A stretch of 64,000 nucleotides of DNA from Lutimaribacter pacificus (GCF_900142185.1 NZ_FQZZ01000002.1:1-64000); one strand, 5' to 3'; shown: positions 47,324 through 56,942, counted from the first letter of the stretch. The notes: a model not told the origin generated them from the letters alone. Translations and numbers: made by a program.

Positions 47324-48244
47324 ATGGCACTTCCGAACCACGCCTCGACGCTCGAACGGGTCTGGCACTATGCCTACCTGGTGATCTGCGGGCTGATCTT
47401 CCTGTTCCTGATCGCGCCGATCCTTGTGGTGATCCCGCTCAGCTTTAACATCGAGCCTTATTTCACCTTCACGGAGAAGATGCTCAAGCTCGATCCGACC
47501 GGTTATTCCCTGCGCTGGTACGACCTGCTGCTGACCTTCGGGATGCTGGAGCCCGACGCCCCGCGCGACGCGAGCTGGTGGGCCGATGCCTGGGCCAATG
47601 CGAACTGGATCAACGCGGCCAAGAACTCGATCATCATCGGCTTCTTCTCGACCATCATCGCCACCGGGTTGGGCACCGTCGCGGCACTGGGCCTGTCGCG
47701 GCCCGAAATGCCCTGGCGCCGTGCGATCATGGCCACGCTGATTTCGCCGATGATCGTGCCGATCATCATCGTGGCGACGGGCCTGTTTTTCTTCTATTCG
47801 CGCATCGGCATCCAGGATTGGGGCATTCCCTATCTGGGCGTCGTTCTGGCCCATGCGACGCTGGGCATTCCCTTTGTCATCATCACGGTCACGGCAACAC
47901 TGGTGGGCTTCGACCATTCGCTGACGCGCGCCGCGGCCAATCTGGGTGCCGATCCGGTGACGACCTTTCGCAGGGTGCAGATGCCGCTGATCCTGCCCGG
48001 TGTGATTTCCGGCGCGCTGTTCGCATTCGTCACTTCGTTCGACGAGGTGGTGGTGGTGCTGTTCGTCGGTGGCCTCGACGAACAGACGATCCCGCGCCAG
48101 ATGTGGAACGGCATCCGCGAACAGATCAGCCCGGCGATCCTGTCGGTGGCGACGATCCTTGTCGTGATCTCGATCCTGCTGCTGACCACGGTCGAACTGC
48201 TGCGCCGCCGGTCCGAGCGGCTGCGCGGGCTGAGCCCGGGCTGA
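47324..48244 (+). CDS. ABC transporter permease 2 (PotC-like)
   Basis: 306-residue permease with six predicted helices and the EAA loop RAAANLGADPVTTFRRVQMPLI, then GALFAFVTSFDEVVVVLFVGG as in PotC. It pairs with the enlarged permease three bases upstream and shares one base with the next gene (TGATG). A polar stretch between the first two helices (about 50-105) is longer than in PotC of E. coli. Confidence 0.88.
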   Translation: MALPNHASTLERVWHYAYLVICGLIFLFLIAPILVVIPLSFNIEPYFTFTEKMLKLDPTGYSLRWYDLLLTFGMLEPDAPRDASWWADAWANANWINAAKNSIIIGFFSTIIATGLGTVAALGLSRPEMPWRRAIMATLISPMIVPIIIVATGLFFFYSRIGIQDWGIPYLGVVLAHATLGIPFVIITVTATLVGFDHSLTRAAANLGADPVTTFRRVQMPLILPGVISGALFAFVTSFDEVVVVLFVGGLDEQTIPRQMWNGIREQISPAILSVATILVVISILLLTTVELLRRRSERLRGLSPG

Positions 48245-49017
48245 TGCAGGTCACGGGAACCATCGCCATCGTCACCGGTGGCGCGCAGGGCATCGGCGCG
48301 GCGCTGGTGCGCGCGTTGAAAGATGCGGGTGCGGCGAAGGTGATCAGCGCCGACCTGCGCGAGCACGCGACCGAAGGCGCCGACGAATGCGTGATCTGCG
48401 ACGTGTCGCAGCAAAGCCGGATCGAGGCGATGATCGACCATGTCGAGGCCGTGCATGGCCCGGTGGGGCTGATGTGCTCGAACGCCGGTATCCTGACCGG
48501 CAAGGACAGCACGTTCGACAACATCGCCTTTGCCGATACCGAGGTGTGGAATACCGCCTGGGCGGTCAACGTGATGGCCCATGTCCACGCGGCCAGGTAC
48601 TTGATTCCAAAGATGAAATCGCGCGGCGGCGGGTATTTCCTGCACACGGCCTCCGCCGCGGGTTTGCTGAACCAGGTGGGCAGCGCGGTCTATGGCGTGA
48701 CGAAACACGCCGCCGTGGGCTTTGCCGAGGCGCTGGCCTTCGGGCATCGGGACGACGGGATCGGGGTCAGCGTGCTGTGCCCGCAGGGTGTGGACACCGA
48801 TATGGTGCGCGATGCCGGGAACAATCCGGCCGTTCTGGACGGTGTCCTGCCGCCGGAACAGGTGGCGGCGGAATGTCTCCAGGCAATCGAAAGTAACAGG
48901 TTTCTTGTCCTTCCGCACAAGGAGGTGGCGCAGTATATGAAGGTGAAGGCCGGGGATTACGACCGCTGGATCGGTGGTATGGCCAAACTGCAACGCGCGA
49001 TGAAGGACGGGATGTAA
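48244..49017 (+). CDS. Short-chain dehydrogenase/reductase
   Basis: 257-residue classical SDR. The cofactor motif TGGAQGIG is at residues 10-17, CSNAG replaces the common NNAG, and the active site has the serine of HTASAAG and Y-x3-K in YGVTKHA. It is coupled to the permease gene by TGATG, so it is probably part of the same operon and may act on the imported compound. Substrate unknown. Confidence 0.85.
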   Translation: MQVTGTIAIVTGGAQGIGAALVRALKDAGAAKVISADLREHATEGADECVICDVSQQSRIEAMIDHVEAVHGPVGLMCSNAGILTGKDSTFDNIAFADTEVWNTAWAVNVMAHVHAARYLIPKMKSRGGGYFLHTASAAGLLNQVGSAVYGVTKHAAVGFAEALAFGHRDDGIGVSVLCPQGVDTDMVRDAGNNPAVLDGVLPPEQVAAECLQAIESNRFLVLPHKEVAQYMKVKAGDYDRWIGGMAKLQRAMKDGM

Positions 49018-49020
49018 CGC

Positions 49021-49623
49021 ATGGTGGGCGAGGCGGAAAGCTACAAGGCAAGGATGCAGGCGGTGCAGAAGGCGCACCGCGAAAAGCAGCAGGAATTGCG
49101 CGATCCCGACAAGGGGCTGGTTCTGGTAAATACAGGAAATGGCAAGGGAAAATCCTCATCCGCCTTTGGTGTGGCGATCAGGGCGCTGGGCTGGAAACAG
49201 CGCGTGGGCGTGGTGCAGTTCGTCAAGGGCACGTGGATCACCGGCGAGCGGCGGTTCTTTGAACGGCTGGGCGAAATCGACTGGTTCATGATGGGCGAGG
49301 GCTTTACCTGGGATACGCAGGACAAGGAACGCGACCGCCGCGCCGCCGAGGCGGCGCTGGAAAAGGCCGCGGAAATGCTTGCCAGTGGCGATTACGACCT
49401 TGTTATCCTTGATGAAATCAACATCTCTCTGCGCTATGGCCAGATCACGCCCGAGGCGGTGATCGCCGCGCTGGACGCCCGCGACGCCCGCACCGGCGTG
49501 ATCCTGACGGGACGGGATGCGCCGGCCGAGATTTGCGATTACGCCGACCTGGTGTCGGTCATCGACGAGGTGAAGCACCCCTACAAGGCCGGGATCAAGG
49601 CGCAGCGCGGCGTCGATTTCTGA
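49021..49623 (+). CDS. cobO: Cob(I)yrinic acid a,c-diamide adenosyltransferase
   Basis: 200-residue CobO/BtuR-type enzyme that attaches the 5'-deoxyadenosyl group to cobalt in vitamin B12 synthesis. The ATP-binding loop is GNGKGKSS (39-46); WTDP-like residues, VILDEINISLRYG and LTGRDAP are family landmarks. Length is standard. It follows the SDR gene by three bases and ends before a two-way terminator, so it is the last gene of this run although unrelated in function. Other cob genes are not in the window. Confidence 0.92.
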   Translation: MVGEAESYKARMQAVQKAHREKQQELRDPDKGLVLVNTGNGKGKSSSAFGVAIRALGWKQRVGVVQFVKGTWITGERRFFERLGEIDWFMMGEGFTWDTQDKERDRRAAEAALEKAAEMLASGDYDLVILDEINISLRYGQITPEAVIAALDARDARTGVILTGRDAPAEICDYADLVSVIDEVKHPYKAGIKAQRGVDF

Positions 49624-49657
49624 GGCCGCGATATATTCAAGCCTGCACTGAATATGC

Positions 49658-49696
49658 AAAAACCGCGCGGTTTCGGGGTGAAACTGCGCGGTTTTT
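49658..49696. terminator. Bidirectional Rho-independent terminator
   Basis: AAAAACCGCGC (49658-49668) and GCGCGGTTTTT (49686-49696) form an 11-bp stem with A and T tracts on the two sides. It lies between the convergent cobO and VPLPA-CTERM genes and can stop transcription from both. Confidence 0.85.
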
Positions 49697-49724
49697 CAAA
49701 GGGGGTGCCGGGTTGAAGCCCGGC

Positions 49725-50402
49725 CTACCGTTCCGCCGGATTCCGGCGGCGGCGCGCCGCGAATGCACCGAACAGTCCGAGCGCACCGGCCAGGAGGCCG
49801 GCCGTGGCGGGCACCGGCACCGGAGAGGCCGCGGGCGTGACGTCGGCATCGGCCGACTCGAGTGTGGTGGGTGTTTCGGACGGCGAGAACTGCAACTCGC
49901 CATTGTCGAATTCCAGGACCGGGCCGGGAGCCGCGGCAAGAGGACCATCCAGCGCGCCGGCTTGCCCGCCGGAACCGCCTGAACCGCCACCGCCGCTGAA
50001 CCCAAGTTGCAGCCGCCCGCGTTCGAGAGCGGGGGTCGCCGGGTTGTCGATATTTTCATACAGCAGGAAGGACAGGTCGCCATTGGCAAGCTGCACCGTT
50101 GCGCCGCTGTCATCCTCGCCCGGTTCGCCATCGCTGAGGAAGGTCAGCGAGGGGGCGACGCCCACGGGCGTCACGGCCACGTAATAGCTGATCAGGTTGT
50201 AGGTGATCGCATGGCTGATATTGGTCTTGACCGACGCGGTGTCGACGGTGACCGATCCCCGGAATGTCGCGTTGTCGAAGGCGTCGTTGACCGAAAGCCC
50301 GTCATCGGACAGCTTGCCGCTGACCGTGAAAGCCACCGGCGCCGCCAGGGATGGCGCGGCCAGCCCGGCAAGGATCAACATGGATAGGACAGAATTTTTC
50401 AT
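49725..50402 (-). CDS. VPLPA-CTERM sorting domain protein
   Basis: 225-residue secreted protein. It has an N-terminal signal peptide (MKNSVLSMLILAGLAAPSLAA), a body of unknown fold, a Gly/Ser-rich linker (near 140-150) and at residues 195-225 a C-terminal sorting signal: VPVPATAG, a hydrophobic helix and an Arg cluster (RRRR). This tail is the target of the Rhodobacterales exosortase XrtD, which anchors or releases proteins at the surface. The exosortase gene is not in the window. Function unknown; adhesion or matrix roles are common for such proteins. Confidence 0.85.
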   Translation of the reverse strand: MKNSVLSMLILAGLAAPSLAAPVAFTVSGKLSDDGLSVNDAFDNATFRGSVTVDTASVKTNISHAITYNLISYYVAVTPVGVAPSLTFLSDGEPGEDDSGATVQLANGDLSFLLYENIDNPATPALERGRLQLGFSGGGGSGGSGGQAGALDGPLAAAPGPVLEFDNGELQFSPSETPTTLESADADVTPAASPVPVPATAGLLAGALGLFGAFAARRRRNPAER

Positions 50403-50552
50403 TTTGATGCCGATTGATTACGAAATGTCCACAAACCAGCGGAAAATTTGTCAGAATTGAGGCCCTCAGCCTTCCACGCTTTATGGTTGCAGGTCAACTG
50501 TTTTCGGTGGCAGCCGGATGGCGGGTGCAATCCGGCCGGGGCCGGGTGCACG

Positions 50553-50579
50553 AAAAACCCCCGCGGTGATCCGCGGGGG
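50553..50579 (-). terminator. Rho-independent terminator of ilvE
   Basis: On the minus strand, CCCCCGCGG, the loop ATCA and CCGCGGGGG are followed by TTTTT. Plus-strand arms are 50558-50566 and 50571-50579, with the A tract at 50553-50557. It begins 33 bases after the ilvE stop. Confidence 0.85.
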
Positions 50580-50611
50580 GTCGGTGAATTCCCGTGTTGT
50601 CGCGGCTGCGA

Positions 50612-51478
50612 TCAGCTGCGCACGAGCTTTTCGTATTCCTCGGCGATTTCGCGGGTCAGGGCGCCGACCTCGAAATTGTAGTCGCCGATCTGACCCACCG
50701 GTGTGACCTCGGCCGCAGTGCCGGTCAGCCAGCACTGTTCGAACCCTTCCAGCTCGTCCGGCATGATATGGCGTTCGTTCACCTTGATGCCCTTTTCCGT
50801 GAGCATCTGGATCACGGTCTGGCGCGTGATGCCGTTCAGGAAGGCGTCGGGCGTGGGTGTGTGCACCTCGCCATCCTTGACGAAGAAGATATTGGCGCCC
50901 GTCGCCTCGGCCACGTAGCCGCGGTAATCCATCATCATCGCGTCCGAGCAGCCCTTGGCCTCGGCCGTGTGCTTGGACATGGTGGCGATCATGTAGAGCC
51001 CGGCGGCCTTGGCCTGGCTGGGCGCGGTGGCCGGATCGGGGCGGCGCCATTTCGCGATGTCGAGCTTTGCGCCCTTCATCTTGGCATCGCCGTAATAGTT
51101 GCCCCACGACCAGACGGCCACGGCCATGCGCACCGGGTTGCGCGCGGATGCGACACCCATATCCTCACCCACGCCGCGCCATGCGAAGGCGCGCACGTAA
51201 GCGTCGGTCAGGTTGTTGGCCTTGAGCGTCGCCTCTTTCGCGGCTTCGATTTCATCGACGCTGTAGGGGATTTCGAAATCTATCAGGCGGCCGGATTGCA
51301 CCAGCCGTTCGGAATGTTCGCGGCTTTTGAAGATCTTGCCGTTATAGCACCGCTCGCCTTCGAACACCGAGCTGGCGTAGTGCAGCGCGTGGGTCAGCAC
51401 ATGCACGTTGGCCGCGCGCCAGTCCACCAACTGCCCGTCCAGCCAGATCTTGCCGTCACGATCGTCATAGCCCGCCAT
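50612..51478 (-). CDS. ilvE: Branched-chain amino acid aminotransferase
   Basis: 288-residue class IV PLP aminotransferase for the last step of Leu, Ile and Val synthesis and the first of their breakdown. It shows ALHYASSVFEGERCY, the PLP lysine K157 in SQAKAAG, and YVAEATGANIFFVKDG. The length is typical of the alphaproteobacterial form. The start at 51478 follows GGGAGAG. It is divergent from petP, with a palindrome-rich control region between, and ends at a strong terminator. Confidence 0.92.
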   Translation of the reverse strand: MAGYDDRDGKIWLDGQLVDWRAANVHVLTHALHYASSVFEGERCYNGKIFKSREHSERLVQSGRLIDFEIPYSVDEIEAAKEATLKANNLTDAYVRAFAWRGVGEDMGVASARNPVRMAVAVWSWGNYYGDAKMKGAKLDIAKWRRPDPATAPSQAKAAGLYMIATMSKHTAEAKGCSDAMMMDYRGYVAEATGANIFFVKDGEVHTPTPDAFLNGITRQTVIQMLTEKGIKVNERHIMPDELEGFEQCWLTGTAAEVTPVGQIGDYNFEVGALTREIAEEYEKLVRS

Positions 51479-51511
51479 CTTGTCTCTCCCTCGGCTCAAG
51501 CTTTTCATAAG

Positions 51512-51551
51512 TTGCGCAAGAAATGTCCGATGTGGACATAAAATTGCGCAA
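51512..51551. promoter_or_regulatory. Composite palindromic operator between ilvE and petP
   Basis: Two copies of the 8-bp palindrome TTGCGCAA (51512-51519 and 51544-51551) flank the inverted repeat ATGTCC-N5-GGACAT (51523-51528 and 51534-51539). The whole forms one nested dyad of 40 bases. MarR-type proteins often bind TTGC/GCAA half-sites, so PetP is the first candidate for binding. Distance is 34 bases to ilvE and about 100 to petP. Confidence 0.65.
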
Positions 51552-51652
51552 AAACTGCGATTCGCTACCAGTTACGTCTTGGAATGTCAACAAGGCTGAC
51601 TTAAACTGCCCATCAGACAGGCACAGGGCGCAGGCCCGAAAGGGGGGAGCAC

Positions 51653-52150
51653 ATGTCAGACTCGTCCACCGGCGAAAACCTGCTCTATCTGACCGACGAG
51701 CAGTTGAGGCAGGGAATCGAGGCGATGTTCTTTGCCTATCGCGGCTTTACCGCCGATCCCGATCGCATCCTTGCCGACATGGCCTATGGCCGGGCGCATC
51801 ACCGGGCGATCCATTTCATCAACCGCGCGCCGGGCACCACGGTCAACAACCTGCTGGCCATCCTGGGCGTGACCAAGCAATCGCTGAACCGGGTGCTGCG
51901 CACCCTGATCGAGGACGGGCTGGTGGAAAGCCGCGTGGGAAATGCCGACAAGCGCGAACGCCACCTGTACCTGACCGAGAACGGCCGCGCGCTGGAGCAG
52001 CGCCTGTCGGATGCGCAGCGGGCGCGGATGCGCACCGCCTTTCGCGCGGCGGGGCCGCAGGCGGTGGTGGGGTTCCGGCAGGTGCTGGAGGCGATGATGG
52101 ACCCGGACATGCGGCGGCGTTACCTCGCCCTCAAGGAGAGCGGGTCATGA
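51653..52150 (+). CDS. petP: MarR family regulator PetP
   Basis: 165-residue MarR-type winged-helix protein (helix region NNLLAILGVTKQSLNRVLRTLIEDGLV, wing NADKRERHLYLTENGR). It overlaps a response-regulator gene by four bases; the MarR-OmpR pair beside ilvE is the petP-petR arrangement known from Rhodobacter capsulatus, where it affects cytochrome bc1/c2 gene expression. GGGGGGAG precedes the ATG at 51653. Identification rests on family and gene order. Confidence 0.82.
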   Translation: MSDSSTGENLLYLTDEQLRQGIEAMFFAYRGFTADPDRILADMAYGRAHHRAIHFINRAPGTTVNNLLAILGVTKQSLNRVLRTLIEDGLVESRVGNADKRERHLYLTENGRALEQRLSDAQRARMRTAFRAAGPQAVVGFRQVLEAMMDPDMRRRYLALKESGS

Positions 52151-52860
52151 GCGATATCGACACCCATCTTCTGATCGTCGACGATGACGAGCGTATCCGC
52201 ACGCTGCTGGCGAAGTTCCTGATGAAGAACGGGTTTCTCGTGTCCTCGGCGCGCGACGCGGCCCATGCGCGGCGGCTGCTGGAGGGGCTGGAATTCGACC
52301 TGATCGTGATGGACGTGATGATGCCGGGCGAGGACGGCATCAGCCTGACCCGCGCGATCCGAGAAACCGCGATCACGCCGATCCTGCTGCTGACCGCCAA
52401 GGGCGAAACGAAGGACCGGATTACCGGGCTGGAGGCGGGGGCCGACGATTACCTGCCCAAACCGTTCGAACCGCGCGAGCTGCTGCTGCGGATCAACGCC
52501 ATCCTGCGCCGCATGCCCGAACCCGAGCCCGACAGCACTGTGCCCAAGGTGTTGCACCTGGGGCCGATCCGCTACGATATCGAGCGCGGCGAGCTGTGGC
52601 ACGGGCAGGACCCGGTGCGCCTGACCGCGACGGAAAGCCAGCTTATGCGGATATTCGCGGCGCAACCCGGTGAGCCGATCAGCCGCACCCGGCTGGTCGA
52701 GGACCTGGGCCGCGGCGGTGCCGCGGGCGGCGGCCAGGCGCAGGAGCGCGCGGTCGACGTGCAGATCACCCGGTTGCGGCGCAAGATCGAGCAGGACCCC
52801 AAGCAGCCGCGATACCTGCAGACGGTGCGCGGCGCGGGCTACATGCTGGCGCCGGATTGA
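52147..52860 (+). CDS. petR: OmpR family response regulator PetR
   Basis: 237-residue two-component regulator. The receiver domain (1-120) has acidic residues D12-D14, phosphorylation site D56 (LIVMDVMMPGEDG), and the K of LPKPFEP. The winged-helix DNA-binding domain follows (about 140-235), ending TVRGAGYML. It overlaps petP (ATGA). No histidine kinase gene is adjacent, so it is an orphan within this window, as known for PetR. Confidence 0.88.
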   Translation: MSDIDTHLLIVDDDERIRTLLAKFLMKNGFLVSSARDAAHARRLLEGLEFDLIVMDVMMPGEDGISLTRAIRETAITPILLLTAKGETKDRITGLEAGADDYLPKPFEPRELLLRINAILRRMPEPEPDSTVPKVLHLGPIRYDIERGELWHGQDPVRLTATESQLMRIFAAQPGEPISRTRLVEDLGRGGAAGGGQAQERAVDVQITRLRRKIEQDPKQPRYLQTVRGAGYMLAPD

Positions 52861-52903
52861 GCCTTGTTCGCCGGCAGCGCGCGTGGCACGGTCTGCCCCC
52901 GGT

Positions 52904-52925
52904 GAGTATTTTCCGAACGATGAAG
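52904..52925 (+). repeat. Dispersed intergenic repeat, copy D
   Basis: GAGTATTT, TCC, then GAACGATGAAG. It lies in the 78-base gap between petR and the deacetylase gene, preceded by CCCCCGGT. Same core as the other four copies in this window. Confidence 0.75.
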
Positions 52926-52938
52926 ACGAGGCAGAGAC

Positions 52939-53868
52939 ATGGGAACCGCGCTTTACTGGCATGACGATTGCCTGGGCCATGTGACCCCGCCGGGCCACCC
53001 CGAGCAGGTGGCGCGGCTGGAGCATATCCGCGCCGCGCTGGCCGGGATCGGGGGGCTGGACCGGCGCGAGGCGCCGCTGGCGGGCGACGACCTGATCCTG
53101 CGCGGGCATCCGCAGAGCTACCTTGACAAGATCCTGTCGTCGGAGCCGGAAGAGGGCTTCGTTACGCTGGATTCCGACACCCACATGTCGCGCGGCTCGG
53201 TCGCAGCGGCGCGGCGTGCGGTGGGTGGCGCGGTGGCCGCCGTGGATGCGGTGATGGCGGGCGAGGTCACGAATGCCTTTGTCGCAACGCGCCCGCCGGG
53301 GCACCATGCCGAGCGCGAGACCCATATGGGGTTTTGCCTGTTCGGCAACGTGGCGCTGGCCGCGAAGCACGCGATGGAGGCGCATGGCCTGACCCGCGTG
53401 GCGGTGGTGGATTTCGACGTGCATCACGGCAACGGCACGCAGGACCTGTTGTGGGACGAGGCGCGGGCGCTGTTTTTCTCAAGCCACCAGATGCCGCTGT
53501 GGCCAGGCACCGGGGCGCCGGGCGAAAAGGGCGCGCACGGGCAGATCGTGAACCTGCCGCTGGAGCCGACATCGGGCGGGGCGGAAATGCGCGCGCTGTA
53601 TGAAGACAGGGTGTTTCCCCGCATCGACGACTGGGCGCCTGAACTGATCCTGATTTCCGCCGGGTTCGACGCGCATCGCGCCGACCCTCTGGCGCAGCTG
53701 AACTGGGACATCGCGGATTTCACCTGGCTGACGGAAAACCTGTGCGATCTGGCGGCGAAACATTGCCGGGGCCGTGTGGTATCCGCGCTGGAAGGCGGCT
53801 ATGACGTGGAGGCGCTGGCGGCAAGCGTGGCCGCCCATGTCACGGTTCTGAAGGAGAGGGGCGCATGA
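52939..53868 (+). CDS. Histone deacetylase family protein (AcuC/AphA-like)
   Basis: 309-residue zinc hydrolase of the arginase-deacetylase fold. Active-site motifs are RPPGHHAE (H122, H123), VDFDVHHGNGTQD (D160, H162) and SAGFDAHRADP, with EGGYD near the end. Bacterial members remove acetyl groups from polyamines, acetoin-pathway proteins or lysines; with polyamine genes 10 kb away an acetylpolyamine role is conceivable, but this gene travels with xseB and ispA in related genomes. It overlaps xseB by four bases. Confidence 0.85.
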   Translation: MGTALYWHDDCLGHVTPPGHPEQVARLEHIRAALAGIGGLDRREAPLAGDDLILRGHPQSYLDKILSSEPEEGFVTLDSDTHMSRGSVAAARRAVGGAVAAVDAVMAGEVTNAFVATRPPGHHAERETHMGFCLFGNVALAAKHAMEAHGLTRVAVVDFDVHHGNGTQDLLWDEARALFFSSHQMPLWPGTGAPGEKGAHGQIVNLPLEPTSGGAEMRALYEDRVFPRIDDWAPELILISAGFDAHRADPLAQLNWDIADFTWLTENLCDLAAKHCRGRVVSALEGGYDVEALAASVAAHVTVLKERGA

Positions 53869-54107
53869 GCGACAAACCCGTAGCCGAAATGAGTTTCGAA
53901 GAAGCGATGCGCGCACTGGAAGAGGTGGTGGGCAAGCTGGAGCGGGGCGACGTGCCGCTGGAAGAGTCCATCACGCTCTACGAGCGCGGCGCCGAGCTGA
54001 AGAAACGCTGCGAGGCGAAGCTGAAGGAAGCCGAGGAAAAGGTGGCCGCCATCACGCTGGATGGTGAGGGCAACCCCACGGGAACGACCCCGGTCGAGGG
54101 GATGTAG
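53865..54107 (+). CDS. xseB: Exodeoxyribonuclease VII small subunit
   Basis: 80-residue helical protein of the XseB family (MSFEEAMRALEEVVGKLERGDVPLEES, LYERGAELKKRCEAKL). It binds the large subunit XseA and helps degrade single-stranded DNA. It overlaps the deacetylase gene by four bases and lies three bases before ispA. xseB-ispA-dxs is a common order in proteobacteria. xseA is not in the window. Confidence 0.92.
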   Translation: MSDKPVAEMSFEEAMRALEEVVGKLERGDVPLEESITLYERGAELKKRCEAKLKEAEEKVAAITLDGEGNPTGTTPVEGM

Positions 54108-54110
54108 GCC

Positions 54111-54977
54111 TTGCTCGACCAGGTGCGCAACGATGTGGCCGCGCGGGTGCAGGCGCATCTGGAGGCGGAGATCGGGCGCTATGGCGGCGTGGTGGCCGAG
54201 GCGATGGCCTATGCCAGCCGTGGCGGCAAGCGGCTGCGCGCGCTGTTCGTGATGGAAGGGGCGCGGTTGCATGGCGTGGCACCGGACCACGCGATCTGGC
54301 CCGCCGCCGCGATCGAGGCGCTGCACGCCTACAGCCTTGTGCATGACGACCTGCCCTGCATGGACGACGATGACGAGCGGCGCGGGATGCCCACCGTTCA
54401 CAAGCAATGGGATTACGCCACCGCCGTTCTGGCGGGGGATGCGTTGCAGACGCTGGCCTTTGAACTGGTGACCGACGGCCGGGGCCATCCCGACGGCGCG
54501 GTGCGGGCGGACCTGGCGCTGACGCTGGCGCGCGCCGCCGGGGCGGGGGGCATGGTGCTGGGGCAGGCGATGGATATCGCGGCGGAAACCGCCGACAGCC
54601 CCCTGACGCTGGCGCAGATTACCGCGTTGCAGGCGGGCAAGACCGGGGCGCTGATCACCTGGTCGGCCTGCGCCGGGCCGCTGATGGCGCGGGACGATAC
54701 GGGCGCGATGAAGACCTATGGCGATTGCGTCGGGCTGGCGTTCCAGATCGCCGACGACGTGCTGGACGTGGAAGGCGATGCGGACATGGTGGGCAAGGCG
54801 GTGGGCAAGGATGCCGCCGCCGGCAAGGCGACCTTTGTTTCGCTGCTGGGCCTCGATGCGGCGAAACGCCGTGCGGCCGATCTGGTGACCGAAGCCTGCG
54901 ACGCCCTATCTGCCTATGGCGGCGAGGCGGAAACCTTGCGGCAGGCCGCCCGCTTCGTTATTGCGCGCGATAGCTGA
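54111..54977 (+). CDS. ispA: Farnesyl diphosphate synthase (polyprenyl synthetase)
   Basis: 288-residue prenyltransferase joining isopentenyl units to geranyl and farnesyl diphosphate. The first aspartate-rich motif is [15 protein letters not shown] (D79, D80 and D85), and the second [12 protein letters not shown]. The start is a TTG at 54111 with GAGGGG upstream; no closer ATG would keep the N-terminal helices. It lies between xseB and dxs in an isoprenoid operon. Confidence 0.92.
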   Translation: MLDQVRNDVAARVQAHLEAEIGRYGGVVAEAMAYASRGGKRLRALFVMEGARLHGVAPDHAIWPAAAIEALHAYSLVHDDLPCMDDDDERRGMPTVHKQWDYATAVLAGDALQTLAFELVTDGRGHPDGAVRADLALTLARAAGAGGMVLGQAMDIAAETADSPLTLAQITALQAGKTGALITWSACAGPLMARDDTGAMKTYGDCVGLAFQIADDVLDVEGDADMVGKAVGKDAAAGKATFVSLLGLDAAKRRAADLVTEACDALSAYGGEAETLRQAARFVIARDS

Positions 54978-55002
54978 GCCAACCCCCGGGAGGGGAGCCA
55001 AG

Positions 55003-56928
55003 ATGAGTGACAGACCAAAAACCCCGCTTCTGGACACGATCCATGCGCCCGCCGATCTGAAACGATTGTCGGATGCGCAGTTGCGGCAGGTCGCGGACGA
55101 GTTGCGGGCCGAGACGATATCCGCCGTCAGCGAAACCGGCGGGCACCTGGGCGCGGGGCTGGGCGTGGTCGAGTTGACCGTGGCGCTGCACAGCGTATTC
55201 GACACCCCGCGCGACAAGCTGATCTGGGACGTGTCGCATCAATCCTATCCGCACAAGATCCTGACCGGGCGGCGCGACCGTATCCGCACCCTGCGGCAAA
55301 AGGGCGGGCTGTCGGGTTTCACCAAGCGGTCGGAATCGCCCTACGACCCGTTCGGCGCGGCGCATAGCTCGACCTCGATCAGTGCGGCGCTGGGCTTTGC
55401 CGTGGCGCGCGATCTGGGCGGATCGGTCGAAACCGGACTGGGCGAGGCCATCGCGGTGATCGGCGACGGGGCGATGAGCGCGGGCATGGCGTTCGAGGCG
55501 ATGAACAATGCCGGCCACCTGAACAAGCGGCTGTTCGTGATCCTGAACGACAACGAGATGAGCATCGCGCCGCCTGTCGGGGCCTTGTCGTCTTATTTGT
55601 CGCGGCTTTACGCGGGCGAGCCGTTCCAGGAGTTCAAGGCCGCGGCCAAGGGGGCCGTCAGCCTGCTGCCGGAACCCTTCCGCGAGGGGGCAAGGCGTGC
55701 CAAGGACATGCTGAAGGGCATGGCAGTGGGCGGCACGCTGTTCGAGGCGCTGGGCTTTTCCTATATCGGGCCGATCGACGGGCATGACCTCGACCAGCTT
55801 TTGCCGGTGCTGCGCACGGTCAGGGCGCGGGCCACCGGCCCGATGCTGATCCATGTGCTGACGAAAAAGGGCAAGGGCTATGCCCCGGCGGAACGCGCCG
55901 ACGACAAGGGCCACGCCACGGCGAAATTCGACGTGGTGACGGGCGAGCAGAGAAAGGCGCCGTCGAACGCGCCCTCCTATACCTCGGTTTTCGGGCGCAC
56001 CCTGACCGCGATGGCGGCCGAGGACCCGCGTATTTGCGCGGTCACCGCCGCGATGCCGGGGGGCACCGGGCTGGACCTGATGGCGGAACGCTATCCCAGC
56101 CGGGTGTTCGACGTGGGCATTGCCGAGCAGCATGGCGTGACCTTTTCCGCTGCGCTGGCGGCGGGCGGGATGCGCCCGTTCTGCACGATGTATTCGACAT
56201 TCCTGCAACGCGGTTACGACCAGGTGGTGCATGATGTGGCGATCCAGCGCCTGCCGGTGCGGTTCGCCATCGACCGGGCCGGGCTGGTGGGCGCCGACGG
56301 GGCGACCCATGCGGGCAGCTATGACATCGCCTACCTGTCGAACCTGCCGGGTTTCGTGGTGATGGCGGCGGCGGACGAGGCCGAGCTGACCCACATGATC
56401 GCCACTGCCGCAGCCCATGACGACGGGCCGATCGCGTTCCGCTATCCGCGCGGCGAGGGGGTGGGCGTGACCATGCCGGAACGCGGCGAGGTGCTGGAAA
56501 TCGGCAAGGGCCGGATGATCCGCGAGGGCAGCCGCGTGGCGATCCTGTCCTACGGCACGCGGCTGGGCGAGGTGATGAAGGCCTGCGAGGCGCTGGAGGC
56601 GCGGGGCGTGTCGCCCACCGTGGCCGATGCGCGGTTCGCCAAGCCGCTGGATCGTGACCTGATCCTGCGGCTGGTCGCCGGGCACGAGGCGCTGATCACC
56701 ATCGAAGAGGGTGCGGTGGGCGGTTTCGGCAGCCATGTGGCACAGCTTCTGGCCGGGGAAGGCGTGTTCGACCACGGGCTGAAATTCCGCTCGATGGTGC
56801 TGCCGGATATCTTCATCGACCAGGCCAGCCCCGCCGACATGTATGACGTGGCCGGGCTGAGCGCCGCCGATATCGAGGCGAAAGTGCTGGAGGTCATGGG
56901 CGTCGAGGTGATGGGGAAACGGGCGTAG
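55003..56928 (+). CDS. dxs: 1-deoxy-D-xylulose-5-phosphate synthase
   Basis: 641-residue thiamine-diphosphate enzyme condensing pyruvate and glyceraldehyde 3-phosphate, the first step of the MEP isoprenoid pathway. It has [18 protein letters not shown], the transketolase-like core [18 protein letters not shown] and the C-terminal domain. The start at 55003 follows GGGAGGGGAG. It directly follows ispA, 25 bases away, so one operon makes both pathway entry and farnesyl diphosphate. Confidence 0.95.
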   Translation: MSDRPKTPLLDTIHAPADLKRLSDAQLRQVADELRAETISAVSETGGHLGAGLGVVELTVALHSVFDTPRDKLIWDVSHQSYPHKILTGRRDRIRTLRQKGGLSGFTKRSESPYDPFGAAHSSTSISAALGFAVARDLGGSVETGLGEAIAVIGDGAMSAGMAFEAMNNAGHLNKRLFVILNDNEMSIAPPVGALSSYLSRLYAGEPFQEFKAAAKGAVSLLPEPFREGARRAKDMLKGMAVGGTLFEALGFSYIGPIDGHDLDQLLPVLRTVRARATGPMLIHVLTKKGKGYAPAERADDKGHATAKFDVVTGEQRKAPSNAPSYTSVFGRTLTAMAAEDPRICAVTAAMPGGTGLDLMAERYPSRVFDVGIAEQHGVTFSAALAAGGMRPFCTMYSTFLQRGYDQVVHDVAIQRLPVRFAIDRAGLVGADGATHAGSYDIAYLSNLPGFVVMAAADEAELTHMIATAAAHDDGPIAFRYPRGEGVGVTMPERGEVLEIGKGRMIREGSRVAILSYGTRLGEVMKACEALEARGVSPTVADARFAKPLDRDLILRLVAGHEALITIEEGAVGGFGSHVAQLLAGEGVFDHGLKFRSMVLPDIFIDQASPADMYDVAGLSAADIEAKVLEVMGVEVMGKRA

Positions 56929-56942
56929 GTGCGGCCGCGCGC

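Noticed and set aside
44792-47917. 1041-codon open frame on the minus strand
   Set aside because: Antisense to the binding-protein and permease genes; His/Arg/Gln-rich translation without domains.
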